Source of the DNA: Bacteroidetes bacterium UBA2364
Lineage (GTDB): Bacteria; Bacteroidota; Rhodothermia; Rhodothermales; UBA2364
Length of the DNA: 64,000 nt
Direction of reading: 5' to 3'
Assembly (NCBI GenBank): GCA_002344075.1
Contig: DDTM01000126.1
Location: 62,001-126,000 of the forward strand
Shown here: in pieces, positions 39,701-54,700 of the stretch
Layout: every line of letters starts with the position of its first letter
Numbering within the stretch: the first letter of the stretch is position 1
Position numbers and translations under genes: made by a program
Notes under the pieces: model-generated
The model's database searches: none
What the model saw: only the letters and a program-made list of their open reading frames with translations
What the model was told of the DNA's origin: nothing

Positions 39701-42700
39701 GGCGGTAACAGTAGCACGGTTCGTAAAGATGCCTTCGCCCTCCACTTTAACAGTTAATGTGAGGGTACTAGATTGTCCAACGGCCAAGGTTCCGATGTTC
39801 CAAACGCCCGTTGCTCCGGCATAGGTTCCTTGTGTGGCATTGCTTTGCACCAGCGTCAGACCAGATGGTAAGAGGTCTTGTGCTGCCACATTGTTGGCCG
39901 TATTCGGACCATAGTTGGTGACTTTAACCGTAAAGTTGACCGTATCTCCGGCTTTTGGTGCCGCCTGATCCACCGTCTTCACCACCGCCACATCGGCTGC
40001 CGTACTTGCATTTACAATAGCAGAAGACGTATTGTTGGACGGGATCGGATCGGGTTGGGTGGCAGCCACAATTGCGGTATTGGTAATGGCTCCGGTATTG
40101 TTCACCAATGCCGTCAATGTAAGGGTTTCACTTTGTCCGACTGGCAAGTTTCCAATGGTCCAAACACCTGTTGCATAAGCACCACGTGTGGCCGAGGCAT
40201 TTTGGAAAGTTAACCCGGCAGGTAAGACATCATCTACCGCAACGGCGGTTGCATTATTGGGACCATGATTGGTCACCAAAACCGTAAAGCTAATTTGCTC
40301 GCCTGTTCTTGGAGCCAATTTGTCTAATGTTTTATAGACGGCCAAATCTGCGGTTTGTGTACCGTTGATCGTAGCTGATGACGTATTATTGGCTGTAATC
40401 GGATCTGTTTCGGTAGCCGATACGGTTGCCGTATTGGTAATGCGCCCGATATTATCCACCTTCACCGCCAATTGCAAGACAGCGCCTTGTCCAACGGCCA
40501 ATGTACCGATATTCCAATTTCCGGCGGTATAGATTCCTTGTGTGGCATTGCCTTGTAACAAGGTGATACCAGCCGGAAGCACATCATCCACCGCCACATT
40601 GGTGGCCACATTCGGACCATAGTTACGCACCGTTACGGTAAAGTGAACCGTATCGCCCGTTTTGGGGGTCAGGTTATCCACCGTTTTGGCGAGGCCCACA
40701 TCGGCGGCTTTGATGGCATTGATTGTCACAACCGAGGTATTGTTTGCTGTTTGCGGGTCTGGCTCGGTACCACTCACGACAGCAGTATTCATCACTGTAC
40801 CCGTCGTGGTGACGGTAGCCACATAGCGTAACAAGGCCGATTGCCCCACCGGAATGGTTCCGACCGTCCAGACATTTGTATTAAACGTGCCTTGTGTGGC
40901 CGAGGACTGCACGAGCGTGGTTCCTGCCGGAACGTTATCCGCTATACTTACGTTTGTCGCTACATTCGGGCCATGATTGGTCACAACAACGGTATAGGTA
41001 ATATTATCGCCTGTTTTTGGAACGAGGTTATCTACCGTTTTCGTGACGGCCAAGTCTGCTGCCCGTGTTGCATTTGTGGTTGCAGACGAGGAGTTATTGG
41101 CCAAGATCGGATCGGGTTCGGTCGAGATTACGGTGGCAGTATTCGTTACCAAGCCCGTATTTTCGACACGTAACGCAATCACCATTTGGGCGGCTTGTCC
41201 GACGGCTAAAGTTCCAACCCCCCATTGACTGTTTCCGGTGTTATATGTGCCTTGCGAGGTACTCGTGTTCAAGAGCGTCATGCCAGTTGGGATCACATCT
41301 GTCACCGCAATGCCCGTTGCCGTATTCGGGCCATGATTCCAGACGGTGACGGTGTAATGAATGGTATCCCCCGTCTTAGGCGTGAGGTTATCCACTGTTT
41401 TGACCACTGCAACATCCACCGCCAAACTCACATTGACTGTTGCAGAAGAAACATTATTCGCCGAAATCGGATCGGGTTCAGTGGCGGTTGCCGTGGCGGT
41501 ATTGGTAATCGGCCCGACCGTATTTACGGTTGCTATAATTTGCAACAACACACTTTGTCCATTCGGAACCGACCCTACGCTCCAAACACCTGTTGCTGCA
41601 CTATACGTTCCACGTGAGGCCGAGGCATTTACAAACGTCATACCAGCCGGAATGGCATCGGCTACTGTCACATTGGTGGCGTCGTTCGGACCATTGTTTT
41701 TCAGTGCGATGGTAAACGTCACACGGTCTCCCATTTTAGGAGCAAGTGCATCTACCGTTTTGCGGATTTCCAGATCGGCACTGGTGACAGAGCGAATGGT
41801 GGCCACAGAGGTATTGTTTGCCGGAATCGGATCAGGCTCTGTACCACTTATGATGGCGGTTGTCGTAATGGCGCCCGTTTGTCCAACTGTAGTCGTTATT
41901 AACAAGGTCTCGGCTTGTCCCGCCGCCAAAGCACCAATAGTCCATTGTCCGTTTTGGTATTGACCGCGGGTACTTGTTGCGGAAACGAATGTAAGACCAG
42001 CCGGAAGCAGATCCGCAACAGCCACATTGGTCGCATCGTTCGGGCCATTATTGCGGGCTAAGACGGTATAAGTCACACGATCCCCTGTGTTGGGAGCGAG
42101 GTTATCTACGGTATTATAGACCGCCAAATCGGTAGCACGGTTTGCATTGATGGTTGCCTGTGACGTATTGTTGGCCGTCACAGGATCGGTCTCGGTCGCC
42201 GAGGCAATGGCTGTATTAACGATGGTTCCAGTATTTGTGACCTTTGCCGCAATATTCATCACCGCTATTTGACCTACAGGCAGCGCCCCAATCGTCCATA
42301 CGCCTGTATTCGAGGCATAGGCTCCTTGTGTGGCACTGGTTTGTATCAGCGAAAGGCCAGCAGGCAAAGTATCGTTCACCTGAACATTGGTCGCGGGATT
42401 CGGGCCGTTGTTCCGAACCGTAACAGTAAAGGAGATCACGTCATCGGTCTTGGGTACAAGGTTCGATACAGTTTTCGTGACACCAATATCCGCAGCTTTC
42501 GTCGCATTCACTGTTGCAGAAGACGCATTGTTGGCATTCAGAGGATCCGGCTCGGAGGCCGTTACGGTAGCATTATTGGTAATGGTTCCGGTATTATCCA
42601 CCCGCGCCGCTATTTGTAGGGTAGCAGACTGTCCGACGGCAAGCGTTCCGATACTCCACTGACCATTTCCGGCAGTATAAGTGCCTTGCGTGGTATTGGC

Positions 42701-45700
42701 TTGTAAATATGTCAAGCCCGCCGGAATCAGGTCGGTAGCAATTACCTGATTCGCGATATTCGGGCCGTGATTCGTTACGCGAACCGTATAATTGATGGTA
42801 TCACCTGTTTTAGGCGTAAGATTATCCACCGTTTTCACGACGGCCATATCGGCGGCAACAGTGGCATTCAGGGTAGCAGCCGATGTATTATTGCCTGTGA
42901 TCGGATCCGCTTCGGTCGCCGACGCAACAGCGGTATTAGTAATCGGGCCAACAGAGGTTATTCGGGTAGCCAACTGCATCACGGCGGTTTGTCCGACGGC
43001 CAGTGTCCCAACGTTCCATGCGCCTGCATTGAACGTTCCCTGCGACGGTGAAGCCTGAACAAGAGCAAGGCTGGCAGTTGGAATCAAATCAAACACATTT
43101 ACACCCGTCGCCACATTAGGACCAAGGTTTTGCACTGTGAGGGTCCACGTAACGATGTCATTTTGTTTCGGAACCAAGTTATCCACCATTTTGGTCATCA
43201 CCAAGTCGGCTGTGCGGGTTCCATTAATGGTTGCCTGAGAGACATTATTTGCCGAAATCGGGTCAAATTCATTGGCAGAGACCGATGCCACATTGGTAAT
43301 GGCTCCCGTCGCATCTACCCGAGCGGCAATTTGGAGTGTGGCACTACGTCCGGCCAATATCGTTCCAACCGCCCAATTTCCATTGGTCATACTGCCTTGA
43401 GTAACGCTCGTTTGTTGGAGGGTAAGCCCTGCCGGTAGGACATCATTTAGATTCACCAACGTGGCGGTATTGGGGCCATAATTCCGCAGATTTACTGTAA
43501 ATGTTACCACGTCACCAACTTTTGGGGTTAGGTTGCTAACCGATTTTATCACTTCGAGGTCTGCAGCAATAGAGGCATTCAACGTGGCATAGGAACTGTT
43601 GTTAGACGGAATAGGATCGGCCTCGTCTGCCGAAACAATGGCGGTATTGATGATTGTTCCACTTGCAGCTACGGTTCCAACCACCTGCATCACCTCGGCT
43701 TGTCCAATACCCAATTGCCCAATAGTCCAGATCCCTCCTGCATAACTACCACGTGTGGTCGTTGCTACGACGGGTTGCATACTGGCCGGGAAGAGATCGG
43801 TTACGGATACATTGTTGGCTATGTTTGGCCCAAAGTTTCTTACAGTTACAGTAAACGTGACTTTTTCTCCGACGTTTGGCGTGAGTTTATCCGACGTTTT
43901 ATAAACAGCTACATCTGCGGCGCGACTGGCATTCAGCACCGAGACCGACGTATTGTTGCCTGTTTGCGGATCGGTCTCGTTTGCCGTAACGGTGACGGTA
44001 TTGGTGAACGTTCCCGCTGCACTGATTCGAATGGCCAAATTCATGGTGACGGATTGATTCACTGGAATCGTTCCAATAGTCCAGAGGCCCGTAGCTGGTG
44101 CAAATGCGCCTTGTGTAGTGGCATGGGTCACGAGTGCCATTCCCGTCGGGAGAACGTCCGTCAAACGCACGTTGGTTGCGATATTCGGGCCATAATTGGT
44201 TACACGAACCGTGTAGTTCACGATGTCGTCCACCTTGGGTGTTAGGTTATCCACCCATTTCGCAACCGCGACATCTGCCGTATTGGTTCCGTTAATCATG
44301 GCCGTAGAGGAATTGTTCGTAGTCACGGGGTCTGTCTCCATGGCGCTTACTGTAGCGGTGTTCGAGAGAGGGCCAGTAGCCGTCACCCGTGCGGTCATCA
44401 TCATAACTACCGTCTGGCCGGAGGGCATATTACCAATGCTCCAGCGTCCGGTAGCAGCATCATAGCTGCCTTGTGTGACACTGGATTGTTGCAACGTTAA
44501 ACCGGCGGGCAAGGTATCGTTCACCAATACCGTGGTCGCAGGACTTGGGCCGTAGTTGGAAACTTGTACCGTAAACGTAACAATGTCGTCTAACTTTGGC
44601 GATAGGTTGGAAACGGTCTTACGAACGGACACATCCGCCCGAATGCCAGATGTAATAATGGCGTTAGAGGTATTGTTATTTGCTACGGGGTCAGGTTCCG
44701 TTTGGGCGGTCACACTGGCAGTATTGGTGATCGAGCCAGAAGCATCCACCCGAGCGGAAAGAGTCAAGGTGACTGACTGACCTACAGGCAATGTTCCGAT
44801 CGTCCAAATGCCAGTTCCAGAAGCAAAGGTTCCTTGCGAAGTCGTTGCATTTTGAAGTGTCAGACCCGCAGGTAGTTGATCCGTCACCGCCAATCCAGTG
44901 GCATTGTTTGGGCCATTATTCCGCACCGTCACAGTGTAAACAACGGTTTCTCCCACGATAGGCGTGGCCTTATCTATTGTCTTCGAGACTTGCACATCAG
45001 CCCGGATGGAACCATTAATCGAGGCTGCCGAAGTATTGTTGGAGGCAATCGGATCAGGTTGATCACTCGCCGTGACAGAAGCCGTATTAACGATGCTTCC
45101 GGTATTATCCACACGCGCCGCCAATTGTAGGGTAACGGTTTGTCCATTAGCAACCGCACCAACCGTCCACGTTCCGCTGGCCGCTGTATAAGTTCCTTGA
45201 CTTGGGCTGGCCTGAATGAGTGTGAGGCCATTGGGCACAAGGTCGGCTACAATTATCCCTGTTGCATTGTTCGGGCCATTGTTGCGGAGTGTCACGGTAT
45301 AGGTGATAGTATCCCCAGACTTCGGTGCCAAATTATCCACTGTTTTGGCAAGCGCCAGATCCGCTGCTGTTGCAGCATTGATGGTCGCAGTGGTGGCATT
45401 ATTCGCCGTTTGAGGGTCGGGTTCAGGCGTATTTGAAATCGTAGCTGAATTCACGATGACGCCATTGTTCGTGACATTGGCTACAATGTTCAGCGTTTCG
45501 GATTGACCCGAGGCGAGTACACCGATACTCCACAAGCCAGTTGCGGCGGCATAGGTGCCCCTTGTTGCAGAAGAGGACACAAAGGTCAATCCGGCCGGAA
45601 GCAAATCTGTTACACTAACCGCACTGGCCGTATTGGGGCCAAAATTGCGGGCTGTAAGCGTAAACGTGACCCGCTCACCTGTATTTGGGGCTAATTTATC

Positions 45701-48700
45701 CACTGTTTTATACAAGGCTACATCTGCACCACGGGTGGCATTAATCGTAGCCGAAGAAGTATTGTTGGCCGATACAGGGTCGGGTTCTGATGGATTTGCC
45801 ACCAAGGCCGTATTGGTAATCTGCGCCGCCTGATCTACCTGTGCCGCCAATTGTAATACGGCACTTTGCCCAACAGGTAAGACACCTACGGCCCAAACAC
45901 CTGAAGCATAACTTCCTTGCGTTGCATTCGCCTGACGAAGGGTGAGGCCAGCAGGTAATAAATCCATGACCGAAACCGTCGTCGCAGGATTAGGCCCATG
46001 ATTGGTGACAGTTATATTGTATGTAACCACATCACCTAATATTGGGGTTAGGTTACTTACTGTTTTTGATACCGAAAGATCTGCCGCCCGTGTGGCATTT
46101 AGGGTAGCCGTAGAAGTATTGTTGGCCGATACAGGATCTGGTTCGGTTGCAGAAACCGTTGCCGTGTTAACAATCGTTCCGGTTTGGTTCACCGAGGCTG
46201 TCAGTTGCAAAAGAACTTTTTGACCGACTGGCAAATTCCCAACCGTCCAAGTGGAGCCTGTAAATGTACCCTGGGTTGCATTTGCCTGTAGCAATGTCAA
46301 AGCCGACGGAATGGCATCCGTAACCGAAACCGCTGTCGCAGGATTAGGCCCATAATTGGTCACCTCGATAGCGAAGACAACCGTATCTCCTGTTTTAGGC
46401 GCAGCATTATTAACCGCCTTCGCAATAGAGACATCGGCTGCACGGCTGGCATTAATCGCGGCGGTTGACGTATTGTTTGCCGCTACAGGATCCGGTTCGG
46501 GCGTATTGGCGATGGTTGCCGCATTGGTAATCGTTCCGGTATTTTCCACACGAGCCGCCAATTGCAAGACCGCCAATTGTCCAACAGGCAAATTACCTAC
46601 CGTCCAAATACCTGTTCCAGATGCAAACGTACCTTGTGTGGCATTGGCTTGTACGAGTGTCAACCCTGCCGGAAGTACATCTGTAACAGCAACAGCACTG
46701 GCTGAATTCGGGCCATGGTTTCTGGCTGTTACCGTAAAAAGAACTGTATCTCCGGTTTTTGGATCTAATTTATCCACCCCTTTGGCAACCGACACATCGG
46801 CAGCACGGGTCGCATTAATGGTCGCCGCCGAGGTATTGTTTCCGGATACAGGATCGGTTTCGGGGGTATTGGAAACCGAAGCGGTGTTGGTTATTTGGGT
46901 TGCGGTCAGGACGGTAGCCGTGATAACCATCGTCGCCGACTGGCCCACTGGCAAGGTTCCAATTGTCCAGACATTTGCGGCATAATTGCCCGTTGTGGTA
47001 TTTACCTGTGCAAGTGTAAGGCCCGCTGGTAGAATATCATTCAGCGTAACTGCCGAGGCGACATTCGGCCCATTATTCTGTACCGTCACCGTAAAGTTAA
47101 CCGTGTCTCCTTGTTTCGGAGCAGCATTGTCCACCGTCTTTCTCACTGAGAGGTCCGCTCCTTGGGTCGCATTGATCGTAGCAGAAGCAGTATTGTTGAT
47201 TGTGAGCGGATCTGGTTCCGACGGATTGTTTACGGTGGCCAAATTCGTGATTTGGCCCAGATTGTTCACACGGGCGGCGATTTGCCAAACAGCGGCTTGT
47301 CCTACGTTCAAGGTCCCAACTGTCCACGTACTTCCTACAACACTTCCTTGTGAGACATTTCCTTGAACTAAGGTTAGACCCGCTGGTAAGGCATCCAATA
47401 CCGATACGCTTGTGGCCGGATTCGGTCCGTAGTTCCGAACGGTGACCGTAAAGTTCACCACGTCACCCGTTTTCGGCACGAGTTGGTCCACCGTCTTGAC
47501 AATGGCCACATCCGCTGCACGGCTGGCATTAATCGAGGCCGAAGAAGTATTATTTGCAGAGATTGGGTCTGGCTCGGCAAGGTTTACAACGGTGGCCGTA
47601 TTGGTAATCGTCCCCGTATTTTCCACTCGAACCGCCAACTGCATCGTCGCAGATTGACCAACATTTAGCGTTCCGACAGACCATGTTCCGCTTGCTGGTA
47701 CAAAGCTACCGCGTGTGGTATTAGACTGTAACAAGGTTACTCCTACGGGCAATACATCTGTCACGGTTACAGTTGTCGCCGGATTCGGGCCGTCGTTACG
47801 AACAAGCACGCTAAACACGACGGTATCGCCCGTTTTAGGATCTAATTTATCCACCATTTTCGCAACCGAAACATCCGCCGCACGACTTACATTAATGCCC
47901 GCAGAAGATGTATTATTTACCGAAACAGGATCCGTCTCAGTAGCCGCTGTAATGGTGGCCGTATTGGTAATTGCGCCCGTATTGTCCACCCGTGCTGCAA
48001 TTTGAAGGATGGCCATTTGGTTTACCGGAAGTGAGCTGAGCGCCCAACGACCTGTTCCAGCGGTATAAGTTCCGGTCGTGGCGTTTGCCTGAAGGAGGGT
48101 TAGCCCTGCCGGAAGCAAATCGGTCACTTCAATTCCCGTAGCGGTATTCGGGCCATTATTGCGGAGCGTTACAGTGAAGACCACCGTATCTCCAGTTTTC
48201 GGGTCTAGTTTATCCACCGTTTTTTGTACCGAAAGATCAGCTCCTACGGAACTATTCACCGCTGCCGAGGACGTGTTGTTGGCCGCTTGCGGGTCTGGCT
48301 CATTCGCCGAGAGGATACTCGCCGTATTTGTCAAAACGCCCGTTCCGGTAACCCGTGCCGTCAGGTTGAGGGTTACTTGCTGACCTGTGGGCAGGCTGCC
48401 AATCGTCCAGACACCTGTCCCACTCGCATAACTGCCTTGTGTGGCGTTAGACTGAACCAAGGTTAAGCCTGTCGGAAGCAGTTCACTCACCGCAACGCCC
48501 GTTGCATTGTTCGGACCATTGTTCGTTACCCGAATGGCAAACACGACCGTATCTCCTTGTTTCGGCGCAGCATTATCCACCGTCTTAGCAACCGAAAGAT
48601 CCGCCGACGTGGAGGCATTCAGGGTTGCAGCAGACGTATTGTTCGCTGGAATCGGATCGGGTTCCGTTGGATTGGAGACCACAGCCGTATTGGTAATGAT

Positions 48701-51700
48701 TCCCGTACTGCCTACCGTCGCAGAGATTTGTAGGGTTTCCGATTGACCAACCGCCAAAGCTCCAATAATCCACGTATTTGCAGCAAATACTCCACGTGTA
48801 GCCGTTGTGTTTGTCATCGTAAGACCAGCCGGAAGCGCATCCGCTACGCTAACCGTTGTGGCATTATTTGGGCCAAAGTTACGTACCGTAACCGTGAATA
48901 CAACGGTTTCCCCTGTGCGCGGCGTGAGTTTATCAACCGTTTTATAGACCGCAAGGTCTGCACCACGACTAACATTAATCGAGGCCGACGAGCTGTTATT
49001 CGCTGTTTGAGGATCTGGTTCATTCGCAGCCGTAATGCTAGACGAATTTGTGATGGTTCCGGTTGTATTCGCCGTTGTTGTAATCGTCAGCAAGGCCGAT
49101 TGGCCCACTGGAAGGCTACCAACCGTCCAAAGCCCTGTTGCAGAGACGTAACTACCTTGTGTAGCATTGCTCTGAACCAACGTTACTCCACCCGGAATCA
49201 TGTCGGTAACCATAACCCCTGTTGCGGTATTCGGGCCGTAGTTCGTTACGCGGACGGTATAGGTTACGTTATCTCCCGTCTTTGGTGCAAGGTTATCCAC
49301 CGTCTTCATAAGTGCCACATCTGCGGCTCGGCTGGCATTAATCGAAACCGAAGAACTATTATTGCCTGCTACCGGATCGGTCTCGGTTCCAGATACGGTA
49401 GCCTGATTTGTGATTTGACCCGTATTCCCAACCGTCGCCGTGAGGGTCAACATCACCGACTGGCCCACCGGAAGGCTACCAATCGTCCAAGTATTTCCTG
49501 CATATGTCCCTTGTGTGGTATTGGCCTGAACCAAGGCTAAGCCCGCCGGAAGGGCATCCGCTACCGTTACATTGCTGGCACTATTCGGGCCATGATTCAT
49601 CACCATTACCGTAAATGTTACATTATCGCCTGTCTTTGGAGTGATGTTATCTACGGTTTTGCGTACCGATAGATCAGCACGATTGGTAGCATTCAACGAC
49701 ACCACCGACGTGTTATTCGCCATCACCGGATCGGTCTCGGTGGCACTGGCAACCGCCGTATTGGTAATTCCACCTGCCGCCTGAACGGTTGTGGCATACA
49801 CCAACGTCGCAGTCTGGCCTACTGGAAGTGTATTCACCGTCCAAACATTACCATTATAAGTACCTTGAGAAGTGGTCTGACTGATCATCGTGACGTTACT
49901 CGGAACGTTATCCGCTACACTCACATTCGTTGCATTATTCGGGCCATTATTTGTTACTGTAACCGTATAAACAATTGTATCCCCTACTTTCGGATTTAAG
50001 TTGTCCACTGTTTTATTCACCGAAAGGTCTGCCGAACGGCTCGCATTGAGCGTGGCAATCGAGGTATTATTTGCCGACTGTGGATCGGTCTCCGTCGCCG
50101 AGATTGTCGCGGTATTGTTGATTGTACCCGTATTCCCGACCGTCGCCGAGAGCATCATCACCACCGATTGCCCAACTGGCAGGCTTCCGATATTCCAAAT
50201 ACCGCCCGAATATGTGCCTTGTGTGGTACTGGCATTGACCAGCGTTAGACCCACTGGAACACTATCCGTCACGTTCACATTGGTTGCAGTGTTTGGGCCA
50301 TGATTCGTCGCTATTACCGTAAACGTAACCGTTTCCCCGACAATAGGCGTGAGTTTATCCACCGTCTTACGTACCGAAACATCTGCCGAACGGCTCGCAT
50401 TCACCGAGGCGCGGCTTGTGTTGTTCGCATTCACCGGATCGAAGATGGAAGACGAAACCGTGGCCGTATTCGTTATTGTGCCTGTTGCATTGACCGTACC
50501 CGTGATCTGTAATGTGGCCGATTGACCCACCGGAAGCGAGGTGATTGTCCAGTTACTGCCATCGTAAGTTCCGGTAGATACATTATACACCGCTCCTGTC
50601 AAAGCTCCCGGAACCGTGTCTGTGACATTAACACTGGTAGCCGTATTAGGACCAAAGTTGTGTAAGACGACGCTATAAGTGACCGTTTCCCCCACCACGG
50701 CCGTCAGTTTATCCACCGTTTTTTGTACCGAGAGATCAGCCATTTGAACACCCGCGTTGATCGCTGCACTCGCCGTGTTGTTTGCCGTCTGTGGATCGGT
50801 CTCTGTCGCACTCGCCGTAACGATATTTACACCACCGCCCAATGTATTGACCGTTGCCAGAATCTGCATGACTGCCGTTTGACCAACGGCCAACGTGCCA
50901 ACATTCCATGTGGAGCCGCCAAACGTGCCCTGCGATGGGCTGGCCTGCGTGAGGGTAGTGGTGGAAGGCAAGACATCTTGCACACGTACACTATTGGCAA
51001 CCGAAGGTCCGGCATTATGAACTGTTACTACATAACTAATGATATCACCTACTTTCGGTGTAAGATTATCCACCGTCTTGCTGACCGATAGATCGGCGGC
51101 ACGGATGGAATTAAGCGAGGCCGAAGAAGTGTTATTCGCCGTAATCGGATCGCTTTCTGTAACAGATTCTACTTGGGCAGTATTGGTAATCGTACCATTG
51201 GTCGTGACCGTTCCGCTGAGCGTCAGCATGACAGATTGGCCCACCGGAAGGCTACCAATCGTCCAAAGACCACCGGCATACGTTCCACGAGAAGGATTCG
51301 CCTGAACCAACGTGATGCCACCGGGTACATTGTCCCGAATCACCAAATTGGTCGCCGTATTTGGTCCAAAATTTTGTACCGTAACCGTAAACGTCACCAA
51401 GTCACCTATCTGTGGCGATACATTATTTACCGTTTTGGTTACGGCAATATCTGCACCTTGCGTGGCATTCAGCACGGCGGTCGAGGTATTGTTAGAAGAT
51501 ACAGGATCGGTCTCATTCAGTGCTGTAACGATAGCCGTATTGGTGATACTGCCACTTGTAGAGGTTACACGGGCCGCAATTTGCAAGACCACCGCCTGGC
51601 CTGCCGGAAGCGTACCGATGCTCCAATCCCCGGAGCCTGATACATAACCACCTTGTGTGGCTGTAGCATTGAGATACTGGACGCCTGTGGGCAGGAGGTC

Positions 51701-54700
51701 CCGAACCGTAAGACCCGTGGCTTGTGCTGGGCCGTTGTTCCGTACCGTAACGGTATAGGTGACCACCTCGCTGGTATTGGCCGTAAGTTTGTCTAATGTC
51801 TTGGCAACCGAGATGTCCGCATTATTACCCGCATTTACCGATGCCGAGGAACTATTGTTGGACGAGACCGGATCCGTGGTAGTAGTATTTACTGCTGCCG
51901 TGTTCACAATCGAGCCAGAACCTACCACACGAGCAGTAAGTGTAAGGGTCTCGGTTTGGCCTGTCACCATATCGCCCAACGTCCAGAGATGTGGCAATGC
52001 ACCAGAATTATAGGTTCCCCGCGTTACGTTTGCTTGTAATAAGGTAAGTTGTGTGGTGCCCGGGAAGATATCGGTGACCGTGACGGCAGTGGCCGTATTG
52101 GGGCCATTGTTACGAACCGTTACTGTAAATGTGACCGTTTCGCCTGTCGTCGGTGCCGCTTTATCAACGGTCTTGATAATTTGCATGTCTGCGCCTGTGG
52201 CAGCATTAATCGTAGCCATCGCCACATCATTGGCCGAAATCGGATCTGCGGGCGTTGTGGCCGTGCGAGTCACCGTATTGGTCAATGCACCCGCCGTCAG
52301 TATCCGCGCCGCAATCTGAAGTGTGGCGGTCTGACCAACCGTGAGAGCACCTACGTCCCAAAGACCGGAACCATTGTTGTACGTCCCGACCGATGGACTG
52401 GCGGTAACAATTGTAAAGTTAGCACTTGGCAGAAGGTCGGTAAGACGTACCACCGACGCATCATTGGGGCCATTATTTCTGGCAGTTACTGTAAAGGTGA
52501 CCACTTCATTCGTATTCACCACCAATTTATCTACAGCCTTTGTAACGGCAATATCGGCGGCTTGGGCCGCATTTACGGTGGCAGTGGAACTATTGTTGAC
52601 GGTGATGGGGTCGTTTGCATGAGACACCGAAGCCGTATTGGAGATCGGGCCAGCAACCGTAACCCGTCCGGCCAATTGCAAAGTCGCGACGGTTCCAACA
52701 GGGACATCTCCCACCGCCCAAACATTGGCCGCATAAGTACCCTGTGTCGCCGAGGATTGCACCAATGTGAAACCAGCCGGAATCACATCATTCACGTTCA
52801 CCGAGGTTGCAGCATTCGGGCCATTATTGCGAAGTGTAACCGTAAAAGTAACCACATCGTTCACATTCGCCACCAAACGATCTACGGTTTTGGTTAGCGC
52901 AAGATCCGAAGCGGTGCTACTATTGAGCGTAACAGAGGCTGTATTATTAGCCGTAATCAAATCTGACGGTGTGACCGATGTAACGGTAGCCGTGTTGCCA
53001 ATCGTTCCGGTCACCAAGACCCGTGCCGCTATCTGCAAAATCGCAGTAGAACCTACCGAAAGCCCCGCTATTGTCCAAGCACCCGTTGTAGGATTATAAC
53101 TACCCAACGATGGACTGGACGAAAGGATGGTATAAGTGGCGGTCGGTAGAAGATCGGTAATGGTCAAGGCGGTGGCATCGTTCGGGCCATTATTCGTCGC
53201 TGTAACTGTAAAGGTTACTACTTCATTGGTATTCACCACCAATTTATCGGCCGTTTTGGAAACAGCTATATCCGAAGCCTGCGTAGCGTTCACCGTCGCC
53301 GACGAGCTGTTATTCGCTGCTTGAGGGTCATTGGCATACGTCACGCTGGCGGTATTGGTCACGCTTCCGGCAGCGGCGATGGTTCCAGTAAACTGCATCA
53401 CCACGCTCCGACCAGTAGCCAGATCACCAATAGTCCAGACATTCGATCCGGTATTATAGGTTCCTTGCGTCACATTTACTTGTGCAAGGGCAAGGGCTGC
53501 CGTAGAAAATACTTCGTTCAGCGTAAGCGCCGTTGCAGTGTTGGGGCCATAGTTCGTCACGGTTACGGTAAAGGTCACCGTTTCTCCTACGTTGGCACGC
53601 GGCTTATCTACTGTTTTGGTGACTACCACATCCGAGGCATTCGTCGCATTGACCGTCGCGGAAGAGGTATTATCGGAAAGTTGTGGATCACTCGTGGCCG
53701 AGGTGACGGTAGCGGTATTGGTCCTTGAACCCGTAGCCACTACACGCGCCGCCAATTGAAGGGTTACCGTCTCGCCGACCACCATAGAACCGACCGACCA
53801 AATGCCTGTGTTGCTGTCATAAGTACCTTTCGTGGCACTCGATTGCAAGAATGTGAAGGACGTACTATTCAATAAGTCATTCACCGTTACACTGTTGGCT
53901 TGGTTCGGGCCGCGATTGGCGACTTGGATGGTAAAAGTGACCACATCGTTCACATTCGCCACCAATTTATCTACTGTTTTGGCAATCGAGAGGTCGGCGG
54001 CTTCGCTGGCATTTACTGTAACAGTAGAAGTATTGTTAAAGCCAACCGGGTCGGTGGTGGTAAGCGGATTAGAAATAACGGCAGCAGTATTGGAAATCGC
54101 ACCTGTGGTGGCCGTTACCCTTCCGAGCATAACCAAAGACACACTCCGCCCCACCGGAATGGTGCCAATAGTCCAAACATTGGCGGCATAACTGCCTTGT
54201 GAAGCATTGCTATTTACCAAAATGATACCCGCTGGAACGTTATCCGCAATGCTTACATTCTGGGCGTCGTTGGGACCGTAGTTATGAATGGTCACGGTAA
54301 ATGTAACCAACTCGTCGCGCACCGCCACCAATTTATCTACGGATTTCCGCACCTCCAGATCAGCCACTTGTGCAGCCGCATTTAGGGTAACGGAAGACGT
54401 ATTATTGGCACTGATGGGGTCGGTTTCGGGTGTATTGCTCACCGTCGCCGTATTAACAATCGCACCTGTTGTAGTCGTATTGACGGTGGCTACCATTGTT
54501 AGAATGGCCATATCACCAACGGCCATATTCCCAATCGTCCACTGGCTGGTTCCGGTACTATATGATCCTTGTGTGGCACTTGTTTGCACCAAGGTCATAC
54601 CAGCCGGAACGGTATCCACCACCCGCACGTTTGTGGCTGGATTAGGGCCATTGTTGCGCACGGTAACAGAGAAGGTCACTTGTTGTCCGGCAGTTGGCAA

